Notes: a model not told the origin generated them from the letters alone. DNA of 64,000 nt from Lunatimonas sp. (GCF_020832325.1 NZ_JAFIEU010000051.1:248001-312000); one strand, 5' to 3'; counted from the first letter of the stretch, positions 25,593 through 34,317 are shown. A program made the numbers and translations.

Positions 25593-26743
25593 GAAGGATT
25601 TTAGTAGCTTTTATATGCTTTTGCTTAATCGCCTGCGCCGAAAAGGAGAAGGATGGAAATCAGGGGATTACCAGCCTAGGGTTTTTGATCGATACTGTAT
25701 TAATTGATCCGGGTGAAGAAATTCTATTTCTAAACAGTGGTTTGTACCCATCCAGATTGAGTAGTGACAAAAGATACTTGTACAGTTTTGACCATAAGTC
25801 ATTTGCGATGGAATGCATTGATCTAGAAAGACTTCAAATAGATTCAAAAATCCAATACAACCGGGAAGGTCCGGACGGAGTTGGAGACTATTTATGGGAT
25901 TTTAGGGTTGTTGGGGAGGACAGCCTGCTGCTTGTTAGCTATGGTAAACTCGGCATTTTTAACCGAAACGGCAAAAAGATTGCGGATATAAACCTAGGTG
26001 AGGTAGGTAAGTCGCAACAGCAGGGAAGTTTTGAAAATGCGCAATATCCGCTCTTAGTGCCTGGGGCAGAATGGGTAATTATGGGATTTGTTTCCGATCT
26101 GGAGAAAAATGAACAAACACTTGTGCGTTGGGATATGAAGGAAGATTCCGTTCAGAAAATCCAGCTGTCCCTTTTAGAAAAAATGAAACAATTTCAAGCC
26201 GACTTTGATGACGGTACATCGGCTATGAGAATCGGAGCGGGAGAATACCTGGAAATTGAAAACCGGCATGTGGTTATGGGATTTAGCGCATCTTCCGCCA
26301 TCCATGTTTTGGATCCTGGCGCTGATGACTTTAGGCTGATGACGTATAAGGAGCAGCTAGTTCCAACTGAAAAAACAGTAACTTTTCCCGAAAAAATTCA
26401 GGACAGGGGTTTGCTGGTAAAACTATTGACTCAGGCAACGGAGGAAATTTTACATTACCCCCCGTTTTGGGATGAGGTGAATGGCGTCTATTACCGACTG
26501 TCCCAGGAGCTGATTTATGAGGCAGATGCTGAACCACTTCCCAACCAATTTCTTCCAGATCCGTCTTCTGCATTGATTTACTTATCCGTATATGATAAAA
26601 ATTTCAATTTAATTGCGGAATCCAAGATACCGCAACTAACCAAGCGACTTTCCCGACACTTTGCCAAAGACGGTAAAATCTGGATATTTGAGAATATGGA
26701 GGATGAAATGGGGTTTGTCCGGTTATCGGTTTTAGATTTATGA
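25589..26743 (+). CDS. DUF4221 family lipoprotein, copy 2
   Basis: A 384-residue paralogue of copy 1. Lipobox cysteine C16 (CFCLIAC). It keeps IDPGEEILFLNSG, YLYSFDHKSF, NREGPDGVGDY, the central KQFQADFDDGTSAM, LVPTEKTVTFP, YPPFWDEVNGVYYRLS, LSVYDKNFNLIAES and KDGKIWIFENMEDEMGFVR, ending LSVLDL. The start ATG overlaps the copy 1 stop by four bases, so the two are translationally coupled. No enzymatic residues are recognizable; substrate or ligand unknown. Confidence 0.85.
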   Translation: MRRILVAFICFCLIACAEKEKDGNQGITSLGFLIDTVLIDPGEEILFLNSGLYPSRLSSDKRYLYSFDHKSFAMECIDLERLQIDSKIQYNREGPDGVGDYLWDFRVVGEDSLLLVSYGKLGIFNRNGKKIADINLGEVGKSQQQGSFENAQYPLLVPGAEWVIMGFVSDLEKNEQTLVRWDMKEDSVQKIQLSLLEKMKQFQADFDDGTSAMRIGAGEYLEIENRHVVMGFSASSAIHVLDPGADDFRLMTYKEQLVPTEKTVTFPEKIQDRGLLVKLLTQATEEILHYPPFWDEVNGVYYRLSQELIYEADAEPLPNQFLPDPSSALIYLSVYDKNFNLIAESKIPQLTKRLSRHFAKDGKIWIFENMEDEMGFVRLSVLDL

Positions 26744-26755
26744 TTTTCGATTTAT
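26728..26755. repeat. Heptad array at the end of DUF4221 copy 2
   Basis: Four 7-base units: GGTTTTA GATTTAT GATTTTC GATTTAT. The TGA stop of copy 2 (26741-26743) is formed at the joint of the second and third units. The right (AAATCNN) arm seen at copies 1 and 3 is degraded or missing. Confidence 0.65.
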
Positions 26756-26791
26756 GTCTTTCAATCCTTGTAAACCTAAAATGTCTTTTGA

Positions 26792-27952
26792 ATGAAAAGT
26801 CGACTTATGCGTTGGATGCAAGCAGTTCTATTGGCTTACTTGTCGATGTCCTGCAACCATCAAACAGAAAGAGAAATTCAGGAACTTGTAGTTCATACAG
26901 ATACCGTCCAAATTGATCCGGGAGAGGAAATTCTTTTTCTGAACTGGGGCTTGGATCAATCCCAAATTTCCAAAGACAAGTCGTATTTATATAATTTCAA
27001 CCGGAATGATTTTACTCTTGAAAAGATTGACTTGGATAAGCTTTCCCTGGACGAGAAAATTCCCTTGGAAAAGGAAGGCCCAAATGGCATCGGTGGGGAT
27101 TTATACAGCTTTTATCTGGTAAATGATGACAGCATCCTAATGACTAGCGGTAATAAAAATAGCTATTCAGATTACAATGGCACTATCCTTAGCCGATTCG
27201 AGTATGGTGAGATTGGGGATGAAAACAACCGATTGAGAGATGAGGAATGGATAAGGTCAATTGCCATCCCCAAACACGCTTCCCACAAAATTTATGCGCT
27301 AATTGAACATTATGTCAAGGGGGAAATGTATCTGGGGATTTTCGATTTAAAATCAAATGGAGTCAAAAAGATGGAGCTACCCGGGTTCGAAAAATTCAAA
27401 AATTATGAAATAAATTTTGACGATGGAACCAATCGCTTTGGCTTAGGGACATCAAAGCGCATTTTGGCAGTAGAAGATAATATCATTATCGGAAACAACG
27501 TGACAAGCAAACTTTGGATTCTGGATGTGCATACGGACTCCTTAAAGACCGTATCTTTCAAACCTCAATTGACTTCCAGTGAAAAAACTGGGAAGCATCC
27601 GTTGCTTATAAACGATAAACGACAAATGGATAATGTATACAAGTCGATTTTTGAGGAAGTCACCTTTCTTCACCCTGTATGGGATGCTGATAGCGAGAGA
27701 TTCTACAGATTTTCACTTACATCGAATTTTGAGAACAGCCAACCTGAGGAGGGCAGTCGTCTTCCAAGACCTTCAGGTACAAGCGTGTTTTTGACCGTCA
27801 TGGATAAGGCCCTTCAAATAATCGCCGAAACCCCGCTTCCCATGTTTGATAAATATCCTTCCCATCACTTTGTAAAAGACGGCAAGATCTGGATATTTGA
27901 GAATTTGGAGGACGAAATGGGGTTTGTGAGATTGTCGATTTCAGATTTATGA
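26792..27952 (+). CDS. DUF4221 family lipoprotein, copy 3
   Basis: A 386-residue paralogue. Lipobox cysteine C21 (LAYLSMSC). Shares IDPGEEILFLNWG, YLYNFNRNDF, LEKIDLDKL, KEGPNGIGGD, the central KFKNYEINFDDGTNRFGLG, LTSSEKTGKHP, HPVWDADSERFYRFS, LTVMDKALQIIAET and KDGKIWIFENLEDEMGFVR, ending LSISDL. It is closest by eye to copies 1 and 2. 48 bases separate it from copy 2. Its last codons and stop lie in a long heptad repeat. Confidence 0.85.
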   Translation: MKSRLMRWMQAVLLAYLSMSCNHQTEREIQELVVHTDTVQIDPGEEILFLNWGLDQSQISKDKSYLYNFNRNDFTLEKIDLDKLSLDEKIPLEKEGPNGIGGDLYSFYLVNDDSILMTSGNKNSYSDYNGTILSRFEYGEIGDENNRLRDEEWIRSIAIPKHASHKIYALIEHYVKGEMYLGIFDLKSNGVKKMELPGFEKFKNYEINFDDGTNRFGLGTSKRILAVEDNIIIGNNVTSKLWILDVHTDSLKTVSFKPQLTSSEKTGKHPLLINDKRQMDNVYKSIFEEVTFLHPVWDADSERFYRFSLTSNFENSQPEEGSRLPRPSGTSVFLTVMDKALQIIAETPLPMFDKYPSHHFVKDGKIWIFENLEDEMGFVRLSISDL

Positions 27953-28000
27953 TTTATCAAATCTGAAATCCGAAATCAACAATCTTAAATCTAAAATATA
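27930..28000. repeat. Two-armed heptad repeat and hairpin at the end of DUF4221 copy 3
   Basis: Left arm of four units GATTGTC GATTTCA GATTTAT GATTTAT (27930-27957), one base, then right arm of six units AAATCTG AAATCCG AAATCAA CAATCTT AAATCTA AAATATA (27959-28000). GATTTCAGATTT (27937-27948) and AAATCTGAAATC (27959-27970) form a perfect 12-bp inverted repeat with a 10-base loop that contains the TGA stop codon of copy 3. Confidence 0.82.
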
Positions 28001-28007
28001 TAATAAG

Positions 28008-29156
28008 GTGAAACAAATCCTAGGCATTTTTATTATCTTAATCATGGTTATAAGTGCTTGTGAAACAGAAGTTACTAGCAAAAATACGATACTTTCCGAG
28101 TCCAATATAATTATCGATACGGTATTGATAGATCCCGGGGACCAGCTCGTTTTCCCCTATGTAGTAGCGGAAAGAAGTTTTTTCACAGAAGATAACCGCT
28201 ATCTTTTTAATTTCAATGATTTCGACCACACCCTTGAAAAAATTGACCTGGATAAGCTTGAATTGACAGAAAAATACCCTTTTGAAAAGGAAGGTCCACA
28301 CGGGACGGGCAATTACGTTGATTACTTGGTGCCTCTCGACTCAGATAGATTGCTGATACAAGCCAGTAGTCAGGCCGGGATCTTTGATTGGGCGGGGAGT
28401 AAACTCGGAGAATTTGATCCACTCCTGGAGGGTGCTTCGTTGACGCATGTTGAGAGGAAGGCTTTTCAGCCCGTTCGGGCAGTCGGCGGGCGGATCTATG
28501 GGCTGATAGTTGACAATGGGGCCAACACCAGTGAGGTGGGATACGTTGACCTTACCGAGGGTGAATTTTCAACCATTCCATTGGCGAAAGAATTCAGGCA
28601 TGGGGATTTTAACCTAGAGCACAGAGAAGGTAATACCCGGCGGAGGTATGCGCCTGAGTTTCACATACAGGCTTTCCATAAAGAGAATTGGCTTATCGTG
28701 GGAAGTACGGTATCTAGCAGATTGTATATTTTCGATCCCGAAATACATCAATTTTCAAAAAGGGAATACAACCTTAGGCTCACTGCAAATAAGAAAGAAG
28801 GTGTCTACACATTGGATACGGAGGATGAGGCTTTGTTTCAAAGAGCTTACGTGTCACTACACGAGGAAGTCACGTTTGGTCCATTACTATGGGATGCTGA
28901 TGGGGAGCGGTATTATCGGTTTTACTACGAGTTGACGTTCCCCAAGGAGCATACTTCGGCTACTTTCCCGAATGCAAATGCGACGTTCATGTACCTGATG
29001 GTGATGGATAGGGAACTTAACTTGCTGGCAGAAATGCCAATTCCTCAATTGGAGTATACCCCTTATTTCTCGTTTGCCAAGGACAGCAACATCTGGATTG
29101 CCACCAATCTGGAGGATGAGTTGGGGTTCGTTCGATTGACGGTGTCGAGTTATTGA
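28008..29156 (+). CDS. DUF4221 family lipoprotein, copy 4
   Basis: A 382-residue paralogue, the most diverged of the four. It starts at GTG, eight bases after the heptad array. Lipobox cysteine C18 (LIMVISAC). Keeps IDPGDQLVFPYV, YLFNFNDFDH, LEKIDLDKLEL, KEGPHGTG, LTANKKEGVYT, GPLLWDADGERYYRF, LMVMDRELNLLAEM and KDSNIWIATNLEDELGFVRL. It lacks the SDL ending and has no heptad repeat after it. Convergent with frr. Confidence 0.84.
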   Translation: MKQILGIFIILIMVISACETEVTSKNTILSESNIIIDTVLIDPGDQLVFPYVVAERSFFTEDNRYLFNFNDFDHTLEKIDLDKLELTEKYPFEKEGPHGTGNYVDYLVPLDSDRLLIQASSQAGIFDWAGSKLGEFDPLLEGASLTHVERKAFQPVRAVGGRIYGLIVDNGANTSEVGYVDLTEGEFSTIPLAKEFRHGDFNLEHREGNTRRRYAPEFHIQAFHKENWLIVGSTVSSRLYIFDPEIHQFSKREYNLRLTANKKEGVYTLDTEDEALFQRAYVSLHEEVTFGPLLWDADGERYYRFYYELTFPKEHTSATFPNANATFMYLMVMDRELNLLAEMPIPQLEYTPYFSFAKDSNIWIATNLEDELGFVRLTVSSY

Positions 29157-29175
29157 AATGTTATTGGCATGGTTA

Positions 29176-29228
29176 AGTGGAGAGGGGGTAACAGTGTTTT
29201 CAAAAGGTCGACTTGTATCCTCTCCACT
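29176..29228. repeat. Inverted repeat between convergent DUF4221 copy 4 and frr
   Basis: Perfect 10-bp arms AGTGGAGAGG (29176-29185) and CCTCTCCACT (29219-29228) with a 33-base loop. No T-run follows on either strand, so a terminator function is only possible, not shown. Confidence 0.55.
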
Positions 29229-29237
29229 CTACTACCG

Positions 29238-29798
29238 TTAAACCTTCATAATCTCCTCTTCCTTTTTGGCAAACAACTCGTCGATTTTGGTAGAAAACTT
29301 ATCGGTATATTTCTGCACGGTGTCTTCGGCGCGCTTTACTTCATCTTCAGGAGCCCCGTCTTTTTGCAATTTTCTTAGACTTTCATTGGTGTCTTTTCGG
29401 ATAGAGCGTATACTGATTTTGCCATTTTCGCACTCGTTTTTTACCTGCTTCACCAGAGATTTTCGTCGCTCTTCGGTGAGAGGCGGGATGGTCAGCATTA
29501 CCATTTCCCCGTTATTTTGCGGGTTTAGGCCTAGGTCCGAATTGATGATGGCTTTTTCGATTTCACCGATCAAGCTTCTTTCCCAGGGCTTGATGGCTAA
29601 TGTACGCGCATCAGGTGTTGTGATAGAGGACACTTGCTGTAGGGGAGTAGGGGCGCCGTAGTAAGACACCACGATTCCATCCAGAAAATTTGGCATGGCC
29701 TTGCCTGCACGGATTTTTACCAATTCCGAGGAGGTATGGTCCACGGCTTTTTTCATTAAGCTTTGTGCCTCGTCCAAGAATAACTGTATTTCTTCCAT
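29238..29798 (-). CDS. frr: Ribosome recycling factor
   Basis: A 186-residue two-domain protein that splits post-termination ribosomes together with EF-G. Family blocks: LVKIRAGKAMPNFLDGIVV, YYGAPTPLQQVSSITTPDAR, LTIPPLTEERRKSLVKQVK, and the C-terminal helix ending KKEEEIMKV. Full length. It lies 13 bases downstream of pyrH, the widespread pyrH-frr pair. Confidence 0.96.
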   Translation of the reverse strand: MEEIQLFLDEAQSLMKKAVDHTSSELVKIRAGKAMPNFLDGIVVSYYGAPTPLQQVSSITTPDARTLAIKPWERSLIGEIEKAIINSDLGLNPQNNGEMVMLTIPPLTEERRKSLVKQVKNECENGKISIRSIRKDTNESLRKLQKDGAPEDEVKRAEDTVQKYTDKFSTKIDELFAKKEEEIMKV

Positions 29799-29811
29799 GA
29801 TTCTGTCGCTC

Positions 29812-30522
29812 TTATTTTGAAGTGATTAATGTACCAACGTCTTTTCCTTCGACGAGGTTTATCAGGTTTTGTGCTTTGTTCATGTCAAAAACGATAATGG
29901 GCAGGTTGTTTTCCTGGCAAAGCGTGAAGGCTGTCATGTCCATTACGTTCAGGTTCTTTTCGTAGACTTCCTGAAAGGAGATCGTATTATACCGTGTGGC
30001 TGAAGGGTCTTTTTCTGGATCGGCCGTATATACACCATCCACTCGGGTGCCCTTTAGGACTACCTCAGCCTCAATTTCTATCGCACGCAAGCTCGCCGTA
30101 GAGTCAGTGGTGAAATAGGGATTGCCGATACCAGCTCCAAAAATTACGATACGTCCTTTTTCCAAGTGGCGGATGGCTCGACGCCTGATAAACGGTTCGC
30201 ATACACTTTCCACCTTGATGCCGGACATCAGTCGGGTGTACATGCCGTTTTGCTCCAAGGCACTTTGAAGAGCCATGGCATTGATTAGCGTGGCCAACAT
30301 GCCCATGTAATCACCCTGCACTCGGTCAATGCCGACGTTGCCCGCCTGCACGCCTCTAAAAATATTTCCTCCTCCAATCACAATGGCGATCTCCACCCCC
30401 AGATCACGGACTGATTTGATTTCCGTTGCGTATTGCTGCAACCGCTTTGGGTCAATGCCGTAGGACTGTTCACCCATCAGGGCTTCACCGCTCAATTTGA
30501 GGAGTATTCGTTTGTATTTCAT
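29812..30522 (-). CDS. pyrH: Uridylate kinase (UMP kinase)
   Basis: A 236-residue amino-acid-kinase-fold enzyme that makes UDP from UMP. Motifs: [14 protein letters not shown] at the start, [35 protein letters not shown]-like [19 protein letters not shown] and [15 protein letters not shown]. The open frame extends nine codons upstream (to 30549), but [14 protein letters not shown] is the family start. Usually follows tsf; here a BCCP-type gene lies upstream instead, with its own gap of 165 bases. Confidence 0.95.
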   Translation of the reverse strand: MKYKRILLKLSGEALMGEQSYGIDPKRLQQYATEIKSVRDLGVEIAIVIGGGNIFRGVQAGNVGIDRVQGDYMGMLATLINAMALQSALEQNGMYTRLMSGIKVESVCEPFIRRRAIRHLEKGRIVIFGAGIGNPYFTTDSTASLRAIEIEAEVVLKGTRVDGVYTADPEKDPSATRYNTISFQEVYEKNLNVMDMTAFTLCQENNLPIIVFDMNKAQNLINLVEGKDVGTLITSK

Positions 30523-30647
30523 TCCTGTGTGGTTTGTATGATGATCCATAATAGAGGGTCTTGACCCGCGATATTCGGCTCTTGCCGACTATGACCTGAT
30601 GACCGCTAAAAGTCGCAGCCGTTGCGTGCTGAAATTTTTAAATCGGA

Positions 30648-30655
30648 CAAAGATA
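30648..30655 (-). promoter_or_regulatory. -7 box of the pyrH-frr transcript
   Basis: On the minus strand this reads TATCTTTG, a perfect TAnnTTTG, about 125 bases before the pyrH start. No clear -33 box. The long leader has no other marked feature. Confidence 0.45.
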
Positions 30656-30687
30656 ATTTCTTGTTTCTAGAAAACTAAATCTATCCC

Positions 30688-31182
30688 TTAAAATTGAACG
30701 AGCACCTGGTTTTTTTCCACACTTTGCCCCTGCTGAACAGCGATCGCTTTTACCGTTCCATCTAGCGGCGCCTTGATGGCATTTTCCATTTTCATGGCCT
30801 CCAATACCAGTAGGGTCTCTCCCTTTCGAACAGTTTGCCCCACTGTCAGGGGGATGTTCAAGATGAGGCCTGGCATAGGAGCCTTCACATCGGTGGGTTG
30901 AGCAGTTTGGCTATTGCGGATACCCAGTTTCTCCAATAGTAGATCTTGAGGATCTTGGATTTTGAGAGAAATCTCCTTTCCATCTAGTTTCAGACAAAGC
31001 ACCTTTTGTTTTTCGTCCCAACTAATGACCTCTAGGTTAAGCGATCGGTTGCGGTACAGGATATGGTAGTGTCGGTCTTTGATCCGGCGGACATCCCATT
31101 CCACGCTTTGGTTTTCTACTAAATAGGTTTCTTCGGATTTCTCGACTCTTAAACTGGTACTGCCGATACTGACTTTGTACAT
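30688..31182 (-). CDS. Biotin carboxyl carrier protein-like subunit of an acyl-CoA carboxylase
   Basis: A 164-residue protein with a C-terminal biotinyl domain (about residues 95-164). The biotin attachment site is K131 in EAMKMEN, preceded by APMPGLILNIPLTVGQTV and followed by APLDGTVKAIAV. The N-terminal 90 residues are a beta-rich domain seen in carrier subunits of propionyl- or acetyl-CoA carboxylases and oxaloacetate decarboxylase-like systems. No carboxylase or carboxyltransferase gene is adjacent, so the partner is unknown. It is divergent from the M1 peptidase gene. Confidence 0.88.
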   Translation of the reverse strand: MYKVSIGSTSLRVEKSEETYLVENQSVEWDVRRIKDRHYHILYRNRSLNLEVISWDEKQKVLCLKLDGKEISLKIQDPQDLLLEKLGIRNSQTAQPTDVKAPMPGLILNIPLTVGQTVRKGETLLVLEAMKMENAIKAPLDGTVKAIAVQQGQSVEKNQVLVQF

Positions 31183-31222
31183 TTTATCTTATTTTTTGGG
31201 CTGATGGAAACCAAATAGCGAT

Positions 31223-31230
31223 TAAATTTG
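31223..31230 (+). promoter_or_regulatory. -7 box of the M1 aminopeptidase gene
   Basis: TAAATTTG, perfect TAnnTTTG; the predicted mRNA start is about 31237, leaving a leader of about 85 bases to the lipoprotein start at 31323. A TTTG at 31195-31198 is too far (24 bases) for a normal -33 box. Confidence 0.4.
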
Positions 31231-31322
31231 TCACGCTAATGCTAAAGAAAATCAAAATTCGCCAATTTGGCACGCTGTATGGCGTGAATTTGTTTCATTT
31301 AATAGGGTTTGTCCATCCATCT

Positions 31323-33941
31323 ATGCAAAGATATCGTAACAACGGCCTTGTTGCCGCATTTATTTTTGGGTTACTTTTTTCCTGCAAAACCAGCAATGCG
31401 CCCGTTGTAGACGGAGAATCGGCCATCGGTGCAGCAATGACTGAATCTAAGGGAATCAGGGAAGTACTTGCTACGCCAGACCCCAATCCTGATTTAGGTA
31501 AACTGGAAATGAAGATGCAGGGGTATAGGGAGACACCTGAGCGAAAGTTTGACCTTATCCATACGAGTTTGGATCTGTCTTTTGACTATGCCAATCAGCG
31601 AGTGCACGGGACGGCGTTGTTACGTATGAAGCCCTACTTTTTTGAGCAAAGCCAAGTTAGCTTGGACGCTAAAGATTTTGAAATTCACGACAGTTGGTTA
31701 GTGAATGGGCAGGAGCAGAGGCCATTGAATTTTCGCTACGACGGAAAGAGGGTAGACCTATTTTTACCCGGCAACTATTCATCTTCCGATACGCTATTGA
31801 TTGGTCTGAGATATACCGCCAAGCCCGAAGAAACCACTCAAGCCGGTGGGAGAGCGGTTACAGATACAAAAGGTCTGTACTTCATCAATCCAACCGGTAC
31901 AGAGGACAAACCCCGGCAGATATGGACCCAGGGTGAGACCTCGTTCAGTTCAAAGTGGTTCCCGACCATTGACCATCCCAACGAGCGGCAGACCCATGAT
32001 ATTCGGTTTCGCATAGACAGTGCAGACCTTACCATCAGCAACGGCCGGCTGCTTTCTCAGACTAGCCACGCGGACGGTACGCGCACAGATCACTGGGAAA
32101 TGGACCTGCCCCACGCCCCCTATCTGACAGCGGTAGCCGTAGGCGATTTTGCGAAGGTGTCGGATAAGTGGCGAGATGTCGAGGTCAATTATTATGTAGA
32201 ACGGGGGTTTGAAAAAGGAGCAGCCCGCGTTTTTCAGCATACACCGGAGATGTTGACGTTTTTTTCTGAATTGCTTGGTGTAGACTATCCATGGCAAAAA
32301 TACGATCAGGTAGTTGTCCGTGATTTTGTGTCCGGAGCGATGGAAAATACTACCGTATCGATTTTTATGGAGTCGCTGAACCTTGATGAGCGAGAGGCTT
32401 TGGACAGCGACTGGGATTACATCATCGCCCACGAACTGTTTCATCAATGGTTTGGCAACCTGGTTACGACGGAGTCTTGGTCCAATTTGCCGTTGAATGA
32501 ATCATTTGCCGATTATTCCGAATACCTATGGTTTGAATACAAGGAAGGGAAAGATAAAGCAGATATGCATCATTTGGCTGCTATGGAACAATACCTGGAT
32601 GAGTCCTTGGAGAAGCAGGTAGACCTGATCCGGTTTCACTATGAGCACGAAGACGACATGTTTGACAGCCATAGCTACGCCAAAGGTGGGAGAGTACTGC
32701 ACATGTTGCGTAGGCATTTGGGCGATGAGGCCTTTTTTGCGTCGCTTCGGCATTATCTGACGAAACATGCATACAGCAGTGTGGAGATTCATGACTTGCG
32801 CCTGGCCTTTGAGCAGGTTACTGGACGCGACCTAAACTGGTTTTTCAATCAATGGTTTTTGGCATCTGGGCATCCGATTCTGGATATCAAGTTGGATACC
32901 AGGAATCCGGAGAGTTACTTACTTACCATTTCCCAAAAGCAGGATTTTCAGACGACACCTCTGTACCGAATTCCATTTAAGGTGAATCTGTACAAAGACG
33001 GGGGAGTGGAAGAACGTGAATTTGTATTGGAGCAGGGTACGCAGCAGTTTGCGCTGGAGAATGGTGCCGCCGTCGATGCGGTGATTGTGGACGAGGACAT
33101 GGTGTTGCTTGCGGAGAAGCGTAGTTATAGGGGTGCTGAGGCCTTTAAGAGGCAGTTTACCTTTGCCAAATCCGGAGTAGCGAGATTGGAAGCATTGGAT
33201 AGTCTTACAGCGGCTTTTTTGGATGTGGAAGACCGGAAACCTCTTATTCTGGAGGCACTGGAGGATTCTTTTTCCGAAGTTCGGGGCTTGGCGCTCACCC
33301 GAATGCCTCAAGCCATGAGTCAAGAACAAGTGGATGAGGCGTTGTCAGCGAAGATATTACGGCTAGCAGAGGAGGACCCTAGCCACGAAGTAAGGGCGTC
33401 AGCGATTGGATTATTGGGGGAATTGGACGGAGAGAGATATGCCGGGGTTTTTCAGCGGCTGGTTCAGAATCCCTCTTATGTGGTAGCAGGTGCGGCACTC
33501 ACGGCGATGATGGATCGGCCCGGTGGCGTGGAAGCAAAGATGAGGATGTTTGAAACTCTGAAGGAGGAGCGAAATATCCGGATGGTGGTGCCATTGGCGG
33601 ATTTTCTCACCTCTGAGGCCAAAGTAGGGTATGATTATTGGTTTAATTCGAAATTGGACGCGATGACAGGGGAGTCACTTTATTATTTCATTGGCTACTA
33701 TGGCGATTATTTCGCAAGCGTACAGGGCTCGGACAAGGCAGGAGCGATCAACAGGCTGATGGGGCTGGCAGGAGGCCATCCGGCCAACTACATTCGCCTG
33801 ACAGCATTTCAGTCGCTATTTGGATTTATCGATGAGGAGGGAGTGTTGGAGCAGGTGGTGAAAATTCATGCGGAGGAGTCTGACGAGTTGGTCCGCAATT
33901 ACCAGCAGTTTTTCTTGGAGCCCTATCTGGAGGAAAATTAA
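31323..33941 (+). CDS. M1 family metallo-aminopeptidase, lipoprotein
   Basis: An 872-residue zinc aminopeptidase. From the ATG at 31323 it has a lipoprotein signal ending FGLLFSC (C21); the longer frame from 31239 would bury this signal, so the shorter start is chosen. Domain order: N-terminal beta saddle, catalytic domain with GAMEN at 338-342 and the zinc site HELFH at 370-374 followed by the second glutamate in NESFADY, then a beta domain and a C-terminal alpha-solenoid of HEAT-like repeats (EDPSHEVRASAIGLLGEL is one). Predicted to cut N-terminal residues of peptides in the periplasm or on the cell surface. Confidence 0.93.
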   Translation: MQRYRNNGLVAAFIFGLLFSCKTSNAPVVDGESAIGAAMTESKGIREVLATPDPNPDLGKLEMKMQGYRETPERKFDLIHTSLDLSFDYANQRVHGTALLRMKPYFFEQSQVSLDAKDFEIHDSWLVNGQEQRPLNFRYDGKRVDLFLPGNYSSSDTLLIGLRYTAKPEETTQAGGRAVTDTKGLYFINPTGTEDKPRQIWTQGETSFSSKWFPTIDHPNERQTHDIRFRIDSADLTISNGRLLSQTSHADGTRTDHWEMDLPHAPYLTAVAVGDFAKVSDKWRDVEVNYYVERGFEKGAARVFQHTPEMLTFFSELLGVDYPWQKYDQVVVRDFVSGAMENTTVSIFMESLNLDEREALDSDWDYIIAHELFHQWFGNLVTTESWSNLPLNESFADYSEYLWFEYKEGKDKADMHHLAAMEQYLDESLEKQVDLIRFHYEHEDDMFDSHSYAKGGRVLHMLRRHLGDEAFFASLRHYLTKHAYSSVEIHDLRLAFEQVTGRDLNWFFNQWFLASGHPILDIKLDTRNPESYLLTISQKQDFQTTPLYRIPFKVNLYKDGGVEEREFVLEQGTQQFALENGAAVDAVIVDEDMVLLAEKRSYRGAEAFKRQFTFAKSGVARLEALDSLTAAFLDVEDRKPLILEALEDSFSEVRGLALTRMPQAMSQEQVDEALSAKILRLAEEDPSHEVRASAIGLLGELDGERYAGVFQRLVQNPSYVVAGAALTAMMDRPGGVEAKMRMFETLKEERNIRMVVPLADFLTSEAKVGYDYWFNSKLDAMTGESLYYFIGYYGDYFASVQGSDKAGAINRLMGLAGGHPANYIRLTAFQSLFGFIDEEGVLEQVVKIHAEESDELVRNYQQFFLEPYLEEN

Positions 33942-34005
33942 TAAGCTGATTATGAAACCACTACTGGAGGCAGTTGGTAAAAAAGTACATTTTTTTTTGG
34001 ATTGT

Positions 34006-34036
34006 TTTGAATGTTAGGGAAAAGGCTATAATTTTG
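34006..34036 (+). promoter_or_regulatory. Promoter of the tRNA-Tyr/Gly/Thr-tuf transcript
   Basis: TTTG at 34006-34009, exactly 19 bases of spacer, and TAATTTTG at 34029-34036. Both boxes match the Bacteroidota consensus fully. The tRNA-Tyr 5' end is 43 bases further on. No other promoter is seen before tuf, so the tRNAs and tuf are probably one transcript. Confidence 0.75.
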
Positions 34037-34079
34037 CCATCCGTTACGATAATTAACTGTTGTATCGAATAGAAAAGTT

Positions 34080-34162
34080 GGGGGAATACCAAAGCGGCCA
34101 ACTGGGACGGACTGTAAATCCGTTGACTTATGTCTTCACAGGTTCGAATCCTGTTTCCCCCA
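34080..34162 (+). tRNA. tRNA-Tyr (anticodon GTA)
   Basis: Acceptor stem GGGGGAA / TTCCCCC with discriminator A; anticodon loop CTGTAAA with GTA at 34114-34116; a long class II variable arm; T-arm CAGGTTCGAATCCTG. No CCA encoded. 83 bases. Confidence 0.95.
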
Positions 34163-34317
34163 CAATCCAGCGAAAATAGACTTTCTTTTTATTGACAGAG
34201 AGTAGATTATTCTGGAAAAAAGGTATAAATTTACCAGCCAATTCAAAAAACAATATGGTGCATACGATGTGTGTTATCGATATTGTTGGAAAGATTGGTA
34301 GTATAGAAATATTAAAA

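Noticed and set aside
27930-28000. CRISPR array
   Set aside because: Units are 7 bases, degenerate and without spacers; no cas genes are present.
24408-29156. DUF4221 cluster as a recently acquired island
   Set aside because: It is somewhat more AT-rich than its neighbours, but there is no integrase, tRNA junction or direct repeat at its edges, and the family is native to Bacteroidota.
33985-34000. Poly-T run after the M1 aminopeptidase as a terminator
   Set aside because: The only stem before it (ACTG-GAGG-CAGT) has 4 bp and lies about 16 bases away, too weak and too far to support the call.
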